Source: Nocardioides solisilvae
GTDB taxonomy: Bacteria; Actinomycetota; Actinomycetes; Propionibacteriales; Nocardioidaceae
Reading direction: 5' to 3'
Assembly (NCBI RefSeq): GCF_003194625.1
Contig: NZ_QHKX01000003.1
Location: 496,001 to 560,000, forward strand
Length of the DNA: 64,000 nucleotides
The notes under the pieces were generated by a model. It had not been told where the DNA came from. It worked only from the letters and a program-made list of their open reading frames with translations, and did not search any database. Below are positions 54,457 to 64,000 of this stretch, piece after piece. A program made the position numbers and the translations under genes. The stretch's first letter is position 1; each line of letters begins with the position of its first letter.

Positions 54457-55376
54457 CGGAGCTCGGGGACGCCGACCGTGTCGGAGAGCCACTCCTGCTC
54501 GAGGTCGGCGAGGGTGCCGTCCTCGGTCATCTCCGCCAGCGCCGCGTCGACGCAGGCGACGAGCGGGGAGCCCTTCTCGAAGAGCATCCCGAACTCCTCC
54601 TGGTCACCGGTCTCGGGCTGGAACTGCCCGATGATCGAGGCCTTCGGGATCTCCACGGCGGTGATGTAGAAGGCGGTCGGGAGGTCGGCCAGGAGGGCGT
54701 CGATCTGGTCGTTCATCATCGCCTGCTTGGCGGCGTTGGTGTCCTCGAAGACGGCCGTCTCGCCGTCGGGCTGGATCACGTCGCGGATCGCGGTGAGCGA
54801 GGTGGTGCCGGTCTGGGCGCCCAGCCGCAGGCCCTTGAGGTCCTCGATGCTGGTGGCCTCGGCGGCCGGGTTGCCGTCGAGCGCGATGACGGCCTGGGCG
54901 GCGGAGTAGTAGCCGGAGGAGAAGTCGACCCGCTCGGCCCGCTCGGGGGTGATCGAGATCTGGTTGATGTCGAAGTCGAACTCCTTGGGCCCCGGCTTGT
55001 AGGAGGTGTTGAAGGGGACCTTCACCCAGCTGACGGCGTCCTCGGCGAAGCCGAGACGGTCGGCCACCTCGTAGGCCAGCGCGGACTCGAAGCCCTCACC
55101 CGTGGTGGGGTCGTTGTCGGTGAACCACGGCTCGTAGGCCGGGGAGTCGGTGCCGATCGTCAGGGTGCCGGGCTCCATCACCGCGTCCGCGGCGCAGGCG
55201 GCCGGGTCGGCGGCGGCGTCGGCCGACGCGCTCGGGTCGGCCTCGGTGGCGGTGTCGTCGGCGTCCTCGGTGGGGGCGCAGGCGGCGCCCACGAGGAGCA
55301 GTGGGACGGCGACGGCCGCGCCGAGGCGGCGTACGGCGGGACGGGTGACGGGGCGCAGGGCGAGGCGGGGACGCAT
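54453..55376 (-). CDS. Polar amino acid ABC transporter, substrate-binding lipoprotein
   Basis: The 307-residue product has a lipoprotein signal (PLLLVGAACAP, modifiable Cys) and an SBP_bac_3 fold: LTIGTDSPAYEPWF, FDFDINQISITPERAERVDFS and GLRLGAQTGTTSL. It captures a polar amino acid; the exact one cannot be assigned. ATG 55376 is chosen for the signal peptide; it is the first gene of a three-gene importer operon. Confidence 0.92.
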   Translation of the reverse strand: MRPRLALRPVTRPAVRRLGAAVAVPLLLVGAACAPTEDADDTATEADPSASADAAADPAACAADAVMEPGTLTIGTDSPAYEPWFTDNDPTTGEGFESALAYEVADRLGFAEDAVSWVKVPFNTSYKPGPKEFDFDINQISITPERAERVDFSSGYYSAAQAVIALDGNPAAEATSIEDLKGLRLGAQTGTTSLTAIRDVIQPDGETAVFEDTNAAKQAMMNDQIDALLADLPTAFYITAVEIPKASIIGQFQPETGDQEEFGMLFEKGSPLVACVDAALAEMTEDGTLADLEQEWLSDTVGVPELR

Positions 55377-55461
55377 GGGCGAATCGTAAGCCGTGGCATC
55401 CCGCCGATTACCGCCTGGTTCACATCTCAACCATCCGGCGGGACGAGGGGCGGTGAGCGAC

Positions 55462-56781
55462 CTACCAGGGCGTGGTGCGCGCCATGGCAAGGGCCCGGTC
55501 CATGACGAACGGGTCGTTCTGCATGTTGAGCCACGGCCGCCCGAACCACAGGTAGGCGTCGACGTGCTCGGCGGCCGCCGCGGTGAGCTCCGGGCCCAGC
55601 CCCCACCGGGGGTTGGCGACGTCGGTCGTCGGCGGGATGCCGAGGGTCACGCAGACGCGCTCCTCGGGGGTCCGGCAGACGTTCGCGTTGTCGGGGTGGT
55701 TGCCCCGGCCGAGGTTGAACTCGAAGCCACGCCCGTTGGAGGAGGTGTTGACTACGAAGTGCTTGCCCGGGATCCCGCGGCGCGCCAGCTCGGCGACGAC
55801 CTGCGTCCCGAAGGCGACGTCGTCGGCCAGCGCGACGTAGTGGGTGGAGTTCAGGGCGAAGCCGCGGACCCGGTCCACCCCGGCGCGCACGAGGATCTCG
55901 GCCGCCTGGGCCGGGTCGTCCTTGGGCCAGTCGGCGGCGCCGGCATCGATGTAGACGCTCGTGTTCGGCAGCGCCGCGAACCGCGTGGCGGCGTACTTGA
56001 TGAGCTCGGACGGCAGCCGGGACCCGCCCGGCGCGCAGAGGGCGAACGGGCCGTCGGGCTGAAGGACGATCGCCGCGTGCGCGCTGCCGACCCCGGCGGC
56101 GAACTCGTCGATCCAGAACTTGTAGCTTGCCTGCTCCGCGGGCGTCGGCAGCCGTCGGCACGCCTCGTGCTCCCACGGCACCATCCGGAAGACCGCCATC
56201 TGCACCAGCACGTCGGGGTCGCCGCCGGTGCTGTTGGCCACGTAGTCCTGGACCGTACTGCGGATCCGGCCGTCGGGGATCCACGCCCCGAACCACTTCG
56301 CCTTGGGGCGCAGCGCGATCTTGGCGAGCAGCTCGCGGGTCTCCCCCGACGACCGCTCGTACGGCGGCCACGCCTGGTCGCCGGGCCCCTTGTAGACGCC
56401 CATCGGGTGACCGGCCAGCGGGTTCGCGGCCGCGGCGGTCGCCAGAGCGGCCTTCCGCTTCTTCCTCTTCGCCGCCTGCTTCCTGGCCTTCTCGGCCGCG
56501 GCCCTCTTGGCGGCCTTCTTCGCCGCCTTGCGGGCAGCCTTGCGGACCACCCGCGCGAGGATGTCGCCCCCGACCCCGCCGGACACCGACGCGGACGCGG
56601 AGCCTCCGGAGCCACCCGCGCGGCTGGCAGGAGCCTGCGACGCGAGCGAGTCGGTCGCGTGGACGAGCGCCGGCGAGAGTCCCGGCGCCGGGGCGCTCGC
56701 CGCAGCCGTCACCACCGACAGCGCCAGCGCGGCGAGGCGGCGACGCAGCTTGCGGTCACGGGTCAGCGGGCGAAAAGGCAC
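55462..56781 (-). CDS. GH6 family glycoside hydrolase with Lys/Ala-rich linker
   Basis: The 439-residue product has a signal peptide after a basic start, a Ser/Gly linker, a strongly basic segment of about 45 residues (ARVVRKAARKAAKKAAKRAA and KARKQAAKRKKRKAA) and a GH6 catalytic domain: VYIDAGAADWPKD, GFALNSTHY, VVNTSSNGRGFEF and CVTLGIPPTT, ending DAYLWFGRPW. GH6 enzymes are inverting beta-1,4-glucanases. GTG 56781 is chosen, but the start is uncertain (GTG 56784 and 56850 are open). The normal cellulose-binding module is absent; the basic segment takes its place. Confidence 0.8.
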   Translation of the reverse strand: MPFRPLTRDRKLRRRLAALALSVVTAAASAPAPGLSPALVHATDSLASQAPASRAGGSGGSASASVSGGVGGDILARVVRKAARKAAKKAAKRAAAEKARKQAAKRKKRKAALATAAAANPLAGHPMGVYKGPGDQAWPPYERSSGETRELLAKIALRPKAKWFGAWIPDGRIRSTVQDYVANSTGGDPDVLVQMAVFRMVPWEHEACRRLPTPAEQASYKFWIDEFAAGVGSAHAAIVLQPDGPFALCAPGGSRLPSELIKYAATRFAALPNTSVYIDAGAADWPKDDPAQAAEILVRAGVDRVRGFALNSTHYVALADDVAFGTQVVAELARRGIPGKHFVVNTSSNGRGFEFNLGRGNHPDNANVCRTPEERVCVTLGIPPTTDVANPRWGLGPELTAAAAEHVDAYLWFGRPWLNMQNDPFVMDRALAMARTTPW

Positions 56782-56854
56782 CACGGCAGCGTAGCCATGG
56801 CGCAGGCCGCTGTCCCCCCGACGTACGAACGGCGACGCAGGGCGGCCCACGCAG

Positions 56855-56890
56855 AAAGGGCCCCGACCGCCGCAGCGGTCGAGGCCCTTC
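56855..56890 (-). terminator. Rho-independent terminator of the cold-shock gene
   Basis: About 14 paired bases with one mismatch (aagggccccgaccg against cggtcgaggccctt) form a stem with a 6-base loop. On the minus strand it is followed by TTTCTG. It lies 16 bases after the cspA stop. Confidence 0.8.
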
Positions 56891-56905
56891 CGTGAGAAGC
56901 GTGCG

Positions 56906-57109
56906 TCAGATGGCGCGGACGTTCTCGGCCTGGGGACCCTTGGGGCCCTGGGCGAGGTCGAACTCGACCTTCTGGTTGTCGTCGAGGGACTTGTAGCCCT
57001 GCGTCTGGATCGCGGAGAAGTGGACGAACACGTCCTCGCCGCCGCCGTCCTGCGCGATGAAGCCGAAGCCCTTGTCAGCGTTGAACCACTTGACGGTGCC
57101 CTGAGCCAT
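56906..57109 (-). CDS. Cold-shock protein (CspA family)
   Basis: The 67-residue product is a complete cold-shock domain with the two RNA-binding motifs KGFGFI and VFVHFS and the typical start [10 protein letters not shown]. It binds single-stranded nucleic acid and acts as an RNA chaperone. It has aaaggaac upstream, a long leader (no gene in 57110-57363, consistent with a cold-shock 5' UTR) and its own terminator. Confidence 0.95.
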   Translation of the reverse strand: MAQGTVKWFNADKGFGFIAQDGGGEDVFVHFSAIQTQGYKSLDDNQKVEFDLAQGPKGPQAENVRAI

Positions 57110-57363
57110 GATCTGTTCCTTTGTTCGGTGCGAGGGGCACTGTGCCCTCCGCGGCGCTGAAGACATCCACATCCGTGCTGATGTCCAGCGAACCGAAAAC
57201 CAGGAGTACGAGATACAAGCCGCGCGTCGTGTGCGGCAAGGAGTGCCTGACTGCAGCTCTCCCTTCAACTTCGTCCACCGTAGCCCATGCCGCGTGGAAG
57301 TCGTGCTTCGCCGCCCCGCCGGCGTTCGCGGAACCCGGCGACCCCGCGCGACGTCGTACCCGC

Positions 57364-57597
57364 GTGCCCTCCTTCAGCGCGCGGTCTCCGTGGCTCCTCC
57401 TCCCCGTCGCCGCCGGCGCCCTCCTCCTGCTGGGCCTCGCCTCGTGGCCGCGGGTCGACGCCGAGGTCGCGCACGACAGGGCCCTCGAGCGGTGGGAGAG
57501 CCGGCAACCGGCCGCCTACTCGTTCGACCACCTGCGGGGAGGGCGTGAGCGCCTGGGCTGGGGGCTCGACGTCGCGCGCTTCGACCCTCGGGGGTAG
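57364..57597 (+). CDS. Small membrane protein, DUF6174-like start
   Basis: The 77-residue product starts at GTG 57364 and has one membrane helix (about 8-29), then [19 protein letters not shown], a pattern like the start of DUF6174 domains, then ends abruptly. The rest of a DUF6174 domain is missing, so it may be a truncated remnant. No ribosome binding site is strong. Confidence 0.4.
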   Translation: MPSFSARSPWLLLPVAAGALLLLGLASWPRVDAEVAHDRALERWESRQPAAYSFDHLRGGRERLGWGLDVARFDPRG

Positions 57598-57629
57598 CCG
57601 CCGGGCAGGAGTCGACCGATACTGCCTCG

Positions 57630-57926
57630 GTGGGTGGCGCGGAGCACGAGGTCGAGGGACCGGTCGTCGAGTGGCGCGGACCGGCGCCCTACTACTTCCT
57701 CGCGGTCGGGGAGGACGAGAGCGACGACATCAAGGTCGCGGCCAAGGGGCTGGAGTACTGGGGGCAGGTGCCGGTGGTGGTCCGGATCGGCGACACGGAG
57801 TTCACCACCGGGCTGTTCCCGAAGGACGGGCGCTACCTGCTGCCGCTGAAGGACGCCGTACGCCGGGCGGAGGCGATCGCGCTCGGCGACGTGCTCACCG
57901 CGACGCTCCGGGTGGGCCGACGATGA
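57630..57926 (+). CDS. DUF1905 domain protein
   Basis: The 98-residue product matches DUF1905 (VEGPVVEWRGPAPYYFLAVG, VPVVVRIGDTEFTTGLFPKD and LPLKDAVRRAEAIALGDVL), a small beta-barrel family of unknown role. It starts at GTG 57630, or GTG 57634 is nearby in another frame. It converges with the ABC-F gene over a 29-bp tandem duplication. Confidence 0.8.
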   Translation: MGGAEHEVEGPVVEWRGPAPYYFLAVGEDESDDIKVAAKGLEYWGQVPVVVRIGDTEFTTGLFPKDGRYLLPLKDAVRRAEAIALGDVLTATLRVGRR

Positions 57927-57952
57927 GCCGACGGTGACGCGTCCCGCGTCGC

Positions 57953-57976
<24 letters not shown>
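57926..57976. repeat. Tandem duplication, period 29 bp, at a convergent junction
   Basis: Bases 57926-57947 recur at 57955-57976 with one mismatch (agccgacggtgacgcg then cccgc). The second copy is the C-terminal coding end of the ABC-F gene; the first lies just past the DUF1905 stop. The end of the ABC-F gene has therefore been duplicated into the junction. Confidence 0.8.
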
Positions 57977-59604
<1,628 letters not shown>

Positions 59605-59608
<4 letters not shown>

Positions 59609-60126
59609 CGGACCGGCTCGGGTGCTCGGTCGTCGTCGCCGTCGCGGCGTCGCTGGCTGCGGCGGGCCCAGGCGAGCCCGACCGCGCCCACGGCGGCACC
59701 CAGGAGGGCGCCGATCGTGTTGGACAGCCAGTCGTTGGTCGAGCACGAGCGCCCCAGCGCCGGGACCAGCGCCTGCAGCAGCTCGATCGTCGCCGAGAGC
59801 CCGCTGCCCGCCAGCACCACGACCCACGGACGTCGCGTCGCCGCGACCGCCAGCACGGCGGGGGCGGCGAGGAGGATGACGTTGGCGGCCAGCTCGACCC
59901 GGCCCGGCGTCGGCAGCGTCCAGGCGACCTCGCAGCGCTCGAAGAGCTCGCGGTCCACCGGGACGAGGGTGAGGGCCGCGACCGGCAGCAGCGAGACGGC
60001 GGTGGCCACGCGAGCCAGCGTCGGACGAGTCGCGAGCCAGCGGACGACCGGCGGGCCGAGCAGGACGAGGGCGACGAGCGCCGCCGGGGACATCCAGGGG
60101 TGCTCCACCAGGATCGTGGTGATCAC
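59605..60126 (-). CDS. VanZ-like membrane protein
   Basis: The 173-residue product has four or five membrane segments with the VanZ signature: ELAANVILLAAPAVLA, SGLSATIELLQALVPALGR and CSTNDWLSNTIGALLGAAVG. VanZ proteins affect teicoplanin sensitivity in some hosts; most chromosomal ones have unknown roles. The GTG at 60126 is the start. It is coupled to the ABC-F gene, so a shared role in antibiotic response is possible but not shown. Confidence 0.82.
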
Positions 60127-60211
60127 CGGGCGGCCACGCAGGTCGTCATGGGCGCAAGGCTAGGCGAGGCGGGGAACCGCGACCCATCCAACCTGCTCTC
60201 CTCGACTTTTT

Positions 60212-60227
60212 TCGAACATCCGTCCAA
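60212..60227 (+). promoter_or_regulatory. LexA-like SOS box upstream of the HNH gene
   Basis: TCGAAC-ATCC-GTCCAA has a perfect left half of the actinobacterial SOS box (TCGAAC-N4-GTTCGA) and four of six right-half bases. It is just after a T6 run and about 125 bases before the HNH start. 13E12-type genes of Mycobacterium tuberculosis are known to be LexA-controlled, so this site is plausible. Confidence 0.45.
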
Positions 60228-60351
60228 AGGCTGGACTCGGGCCGTTCCTGGCGCCCGTCTTGTCGGTGGCCGCTGGTTGAGTGGGGGTGTCGGCAGGTTC
60301 ATCGGGGGTCTGCCACGGGCGTCGGTACGGCGTCGGGGACGGGGGTCTCGG

Positions 60352-61680
60352 ATGTGGGAGCAGGCGGGTGGTGAGCACCCGATCACCCGCGCGGTGGCGA
60401 TGATCGACGCCGCGCTCGACTTCGCGGCGTCTGCGGATCCGATGTACCTGTCCGCCCAGGCGCAGCGGGAGGCGCTCCTGAATCTGACCCGGGCCGTCGA
60501 CGGGGTCGAGTCGCTGCGGATGCGAGTCATGGGTGCCGTGGGCGCGCCGGGTGGGGTCGCCGAGACCGACGGAGCCCGGAGCGTCGCGGGGTGGCTCGAC
60601 GCCAGGGCGCGGACCGGGTACGCCGCCGGCCGCGCCGCGGAGAAGCTCGGCGAAGCGCTCGCCTCCCGCTGGCACCTGGTCGCCGAAGGGCTCGTGTCGG
60701 GGGCGGTGAACCTGCCGCAGGCGCGGGTGATCGTGAAGGCCCTGGACAACCTCGTGGTCGACCCGCTGCCCGGGGAGGAAGTGCCCGCCGAGGTGCTCGC
60801 CCGAGCGGAGGCGCACCTGGTGGCGGAGTGTGCGAAGTTCAACCCCCACCAGCTGGAGACCCTCGGGGCCAAGATCCTCCAGACCGTCGCCCCGGACACC
60901 TGCGAGGAGCACGAGCGCAAGCTCCTCGAACGCGCCGAGCGACGGGCGAACGCCGCCACGAGGCTGACGATTCGCAAGCGCGGCGACGGGTCCACCGACA
61001 TCCACGGCCGGGTCCCCGACCACGCCGCGGCCCGACTCAAGACCATCCTCGAGGCGTGGACCTCACCCAAGCAGGACGACGGCAAGGCCGCCGGTGCCGC
61101 CACCTCGCTCGGGTCGTTCAATCACATTGATCCCGCCACCGGGGAACGGCTCCCCCAGGAGCGGTTGCAGGGGTTGGCGTTCTGCGCGTTCCTCGAGGCC
61201 GCCGACCCCGCCCGGATCCCGGCGCACGGGGGTGCTGCCACGAAGATCCTGGTCACCATCGACTACGAGAAGCTGCGCGACCAGCTCGGCACGGGGTGGA
61301 TCCTCACCAACGGCGAGGACCTCACCGAGGTCACCGCCCACACCGTGCGGCGGATGGCCTGCCAGGCCGAGATCATCCCCGTCGTCCTCGACAGCGACGG
61401 GGTGCCGTTGGCGATGGGCCGCACGAGCCGGTTCTTCAAGATCTGGCAACGCGACGCCCACATGCTCACCCACCAGACCTGCCAGACCGTCGGCTGCTCG
61501 GTCCCGGCCCAGTGGTGCGAAGCCCACCACGGGGGTGAGAACCCCTGGGTCGGCGGCGGCAACACCGACCTCGACGAGCTGGTCCTCCTGTGCCCCTTCC
61601 ACCACCACAAGGCCCACGACCCCGGCTACACCACCCACAAGCACGCGAACGGCGACGTCAGGTTCCACCGCAGGACGTAG
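60352..61680 (+). CDS. 13E12-type HNH endonuclease-domain protein (DUF222)
   Basis: The 442-residue product has an N-terminal DUF222 region (YLSAQAQREALLNLTRAVDG) and a C-terminal HNH nuclease fold (CSVPAQWCEAHH, then LLCPFHHHKAHD) with the Cys and His pattern of a zinc-bound HNH. This is the multi-copy 13E12 repeat family of actinobacteria. Its substrate is not known. ATG 60352 is chosen; the long upstream open frame lacks features. A LexA-like box is upstream and a tandem 18-bp repeat follows. Confidence 0.92.
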   Translation: MWEQAGGEHPITRAVAMIDAALDFAASADPMYLSAQAQREALLNLTRAVDGVESLRMRVMGAVGAPGGVAETDGARSVAGWLDARARTGYAAGRAAEKLGEALASRWHLVAEGLVSGAVNLPQARVIVKALDNLVVDPLPGEEVPAEVLARAEAHLVAECAKFNPHQLETLGAKILQTVAPDTCEEHERKLLERAERRANAATRLTIRKRGDGSTDIHGRVPDHAAARLKTILEAWTSPKQDDGKAAGAATSLGSFNHIDPATGERLPQERLQGLAFCAFLEAADPARIPAHGGAATKILVTIDYEKLRDQLGTGWILTNGEDLTEVTAHTVRRMACQAEIIPVVLDSDGVPLAMGRTSRFFKIWQRDAHMLTHQTCQTVGCSVPAQWCEAHHGGENPWVGGGNTDLDELVLLCPFHHHKAHDPGYTTHKHANGDVRFHRRT

Positions 61681-61707
61681 ACCGACGGCGCGTGCGCAGA
61701 TGGGACC

Positions 61708-61797
61708 GCCGGGCGGCGCGGCTCTGCCGGGCGGCGCTGCTCTGCCGGGCGGCGTGGCGGCGCTGGGCGGCGCGGGTCTGTCGGGCGGCGCGATCCT
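61708..61797. repeat. Five tandem 18-bp repeats after the HNH gene
   Basis: Five 18-bp units, consensus g(c/t)(c/t)gggcggcg followed by a variable end, run from 61708 to 61797, between the stop of the HNH gene and the stop of the convergent PucR gene. They encode nothing supported. The last unit abuts the PucR C-terminal end. Confidence 0.8.
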
Positions 61798-61808
61798 GCG
61801 CGAGTCGA

Positions 61809-63041
61809 TCAGGCGCGCCCCCGCGCCATGAGCGCGAGCCCGAGGAGCATCTTGTCGCGGGGGTCGGTGAGGGTGCGGCCGGTCAGCTGCTCGATCTGCT
61901 TCATCCGGTAGATGACGGTGTTGCGGTGGCAGTAGAGGTCCGCGGCGGCATGGGTGGGCGAACCGTCGTGCTTGAGCAGGGCCGCGAGCGTGTCGAGCAG
62001 GGTCTGGGCCTGCACCCGCGGCTGGGCCAGGATCGGGCCGAGGGTCTCGGCGAGCAGCCGCGGGGCCACCTGGGGGCTCCCCGCCAGGAGCACCTCTGGG
62101 AGCCGGTCGGAGACCGAGACGACCCGGCGCGCGTCCCGGGGCACCGTCTCAGCGGCCCGGTGAGCCAGCTGGAACGCGGTCGCGAAGCCGGCGATCCCGT
62201 CGGTGCTCACCGCCACCCCCATCCGTCCGGGGGCGTGCGGCTCGAAGAGCTCGACCAGGCCGGCCTCGCCGGGGAGCCGACCCGACAGCAGGCCGTAGTA
62301 GACCCCCGAGCGCACGTGCCAGCGAGCCGTGATCCCGAGCCGGTCGAGCCGGTCCTCGGCCGGGCCGAGGGTGTCGCTGGCGTCGCCACCGTCGTGGATC
62401 GCGACGACGCAGGCGACCTCGTCGTCGGGCTCGATCTCCAGCGCGGTCCTGGCCTCGTCGGCGAAGAGCGGGTCGGCGCCGCGCCCCTCGATCAGCCCGT
62501 CGAGCAGGCTCTGCTCGCGCTGCAGGTCCTGCCGCTGGATCCGCGAGCTCTCCCGTCGGTAGGCGTCGATGAGGACCGAGTTCTGCACGTCGAGGTTGGT
62601 CCAGACCGTCCGGGCCGCCATCAGCAGCACCTGGTCGTCGACCTCGATCGACGGGTCGGCCGAGACGCGGCTGACCAGCGCCTCCCAGAGGATGCGCGCC
62701 CCCAGCGTGTAGGCGTTGAGCACCAGTTCCAGGGGCACCCCCTGCCGGGCGCGGCGCCGGCCGGTGTCGCGCCAGAGCTCGACGGCGTTCTCCTGGTGGC
62801 CCGGCTGGTCGTGGTCGGGGTCGTGGGAGGCGGACAGGATCCGCAGCCCACGGCGGATGTGCTGTCGGGTGCTGGAGCGCACGTCGGCCCGGAACTCCGG
62901 GCCAATCCGCTCCCACAGCTCCTGGTCCCGCTCGAAGAGGGTGAGCGTGATGCTGTCCGCGATGGCGTCGGACTGATCGAGCAGGAGCGCCCAGGCGTCG
63001 TGGAGCGCCTCTTGGGCCGGGGTGACGGCGGTGGCACGCAT
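61809..63041 (-). CDS. PucR-family transcriptional regulator
   Basis: The 410-residue product has an N-terminal ligand-sensing part (ALHDAWALLLDQSDAIADSI), a central domain (LLDGLIEGRG onwards) and a C-terminal PucR-type helix-turn-helix (THAAADLYCHRNTVIYRMKQ). Such regulators act on purine, urea and amino acid catabolism genes or on neighbouring transporters. ATG 63041 is chosen. It is divergent from a LivG-type ATPase across a 170-base gap with an inverted repeat, so it may control that importer. Confidence 0.85.
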   Translation of the reverse strand: MRATAVTPAQEALHDAWALLLDQSDAIADSITLTLFERDQELWERIGPEFRADVRSSTRQHIRRGLRILSASHDPDHDQPGHQENAVELWRDTGRRRARQGVPLELVLNAYTLGARILWEALVSRVSADPSIEVDDQVLLMAARTVWTNLDVQNSVLIDAYRRESSRIQRQDLQREQSLLDGLIEGRGADPLFADEARTALEIEPDDEVACVVAIHDGGDASDTLGPAEDRLDRLGITARWHVRSGVYYGLLSGRLPGEAGLVELFEPHAPGRMGVAVSTDGIAGFATAFQLAHRAAETVPRDARRVVSVSDRLPEVLLAGSPQVAPRLLAETLGPILAQPRVQAQTLLDTLAALLKHDGSPTHAAADLYCHRNTVIYRMKQIEQLTGRTLTDPRDKMLLGLALMARGRA

Positions 63042-63115
63042 GCCAGCACCGTCGCACTCCCTGCACAATCCTGACCAGCCCCTCAGGCGAATTGGGGCCG
63101 CTCGTCCAACGAGTT

Positions 63116-63132
63116 TTGGGCAACTAGCCCAA
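63116..63132. promoter_or_regulatory. Inverted repeat, TTGGGC-N5-GCCCAA
   Basis: A perfect 6-bp inverted repeat (63116-63121 and 63127-63132) lies in the divergent gap between PucR and LivG. A related attgggg occurs about 25 bases upstream. It is a likely binding site for the PucR regulator; that is inference. Confidence 0.45.
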
Positions 63133-63211
63133 TGACCTCGATGTGCGTGCCTACCAAGGTGGTGCAGGTCACACTGCCCAACCGGCGGTGGCAGCACTCA
63201 CAGGAGGCTCA

Positions 63212-64000
63212 GTGAGCACCGACCTCGACCGGTCCGCGGTCCGCCCCGAGCAGGGGGCGCCGGACCTCGAGCTGTCCCACGTCACGGTCCGCTTCGGCGG
63301 GCTCGTGGCGCTCTCCGACGCGTCGCTCTCGGTCCGTCCGCGGACTGTGCACGGCGTGATCGGGCCCAACGGCGCGGGCAAGACCACGCTCTTCAACGTG
63401 GCCTGCGGCTTCGTCGTCCCCGACGAGGGCACCCTCCGCCGGCGCGGCGAGGAGCTCGGACGGCTCCGTCCGCACCAGCTGGCCGGCCACGGCATCGCCC
63501 GCACCCTCCAGGGGCTCGGGCTCTTCGACCGGGTCACGGTCCTGGAGAACGTCGTCACCGGCGCCGACCGGCACGCCCGCACAGGGTTCCTGGGCGCGAT
63601 GCTCGCGCTGCCGGGCTCGTGGCGCGAGGAGCGGGCGCTGCGCGAGCGGGCGATGGCCGCCCTGGACTCCCTCGGCATCGCCCACGTCGCGGGGCTCTAC
63701 CCGGCGAGCCTCCCCTACCCCGTCCGCAAGCGCGTCGCCCTGGCCCGGGCGCTGGTCGCCGAGCCGGAGCTGCTGCTGCTCGACGAGCCCGCCAGCGGCC
63801 TGTCGGCCGACGAGATGGAGGAGCTCGGCGACCTGGTCGCGGGGCTCACCGACCGGATGTCAGTCCTCCTGGTCGAGCACCACATGGACCTCGTGATGCG
63901 GATCTGCGACGAGATCACGGTCCTCGACTTCGGTCGCGTCATCGCCCACGGCTCCCCCGACGAGGTCCGCCACGACCCCGCCGTCCTGGCCGCCTACCTG
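63212..64000 (+). CDS. Branched-chain-type ABC importer ATPase (LivG), partial
   Basis: The frame runs from GTG 63212 (ribosome binding site caggagg) to the end of the window with no stop, so 263 residues of an incomplete gene are seen. It has Walker A GPNGAGKTT, Walker B LLLLDEPASGL and the LivG-typical EHHMDLVMRICD. The signature is PYPVRKRVALARAL in place of LSYGxQR, a diverged form seen in some LivG proteins. It is divergent from PucR. The permeases, LivF and the binding protein are expected beyond the window edge. Confidence 0.88.
   Translation, partial: MSTDLDRSAVRPEQGAPDLELSHVTVRFGGLVALSDASLSVRPRTVHGVIGPNGAGKTTLFNVACGFVVPDEGTLRRRGEELGRLRPHQLAGHGIARTLQGLGLFDRVTVLENVVTGADRHARTGFLGAMLALPGSWREERALRERAMAALDSLGIAHVAGLYPASLPYPVRKRVALARALVAEPELLLLDEPASGLSADEMEELGDLVAGLTDRMSVLLVEHHMDLVMRICDEITVLDFGRVIAHGSPDEVRHDPAVLAAYL

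Overview
The window is very GC-rich, codes densely, uses GTG starts often and has GGAGG-type ribosome binding sites. The gene set (13E12-type DUF222/HNH gene, many acyl-CoA dehydrogenases, PucR and HtrA families, a GNAT-TsaE fusion, a T7SS-like secreted pair) points to an actinobacterium, most likely Nocardioidaceae (Nocardioides-like). That placement is inference from gene content. No rRNA, tRNA, insertion sequence, CRISPR array or replication origin was seen.

Layout. 0-3.6 kb: end of a membrane protein gene, a lipoprotein and a T7SS-like pair (WXG-motif protein plus a long Asn/Gly/Ala-rich protein). 3.6-12.7 kb: a tightly overlapping minus-strand operon glmS-acpS-nnrED-alr-hydrolase-GNAT/tsaE-tsaB-rimI-tsaD, covering amino-sugar supply, carrier-protein activation, NADHX repair, D-alanine and t6A tRNA modification. 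12.7-20.2 kb: coaA, two small membrane proteins, the glmM-rpsI-rplM operon, citrate synthase and an HtrA protease. 20.2-32.5 kb: an ABC-F protein, a P450 and a catabolic block with four acyl-CoA dehydrogenases, two short-chain dehydrogenases, an aminoglycoside-phosphotransferase-fold kinase, an esterase and a divergent TetR regulator with a clear palindromic operator. The kinase plus ACAD10/11-like dehydrogenase suggests a 4-hydroxyacyl-CoA phosphorylation-elimination route.

32.6-42.4 kb is the most accessory-looking part. A SigE-type sigma factor and its neighbouring propeller gene both carry frame-breaking deletions, and a DinB-like gene has a one-base frameshift. Here also lie an Ltp-type (superinfection-exclusion-family) lipoprotein and a 409-residue protein joining an EVE-like domain to a DUF3883 PD-(D/E)XK-like domain. 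The last is the best candidate for an undescribed modified-DNA-sensing defence protein.

42.4-64 kb: a DUF2510/HhH membrane protein, SWEET-like, MpaB-type oxygenase, DUF4389 and flavodoxin genes, a collagen-like secreted protein, an SQR-like flavoprotein, a tocopherol-cyclase-family protein, a polar amino acid ABC transporter, a GH6 glycosidase with a Lys/Ala-rich linker, a cold-shock protein, a second ABC-F protein, VanZ, a 13E12 HNH gene with a LexA-like box, and a PucR regulator divergent from a LivG ATPase that runs off the window.

A cross-window pattern: at least five convergent gene junctions carry short tandem duplications (units of 11-29 bp) at or just after stop codons.
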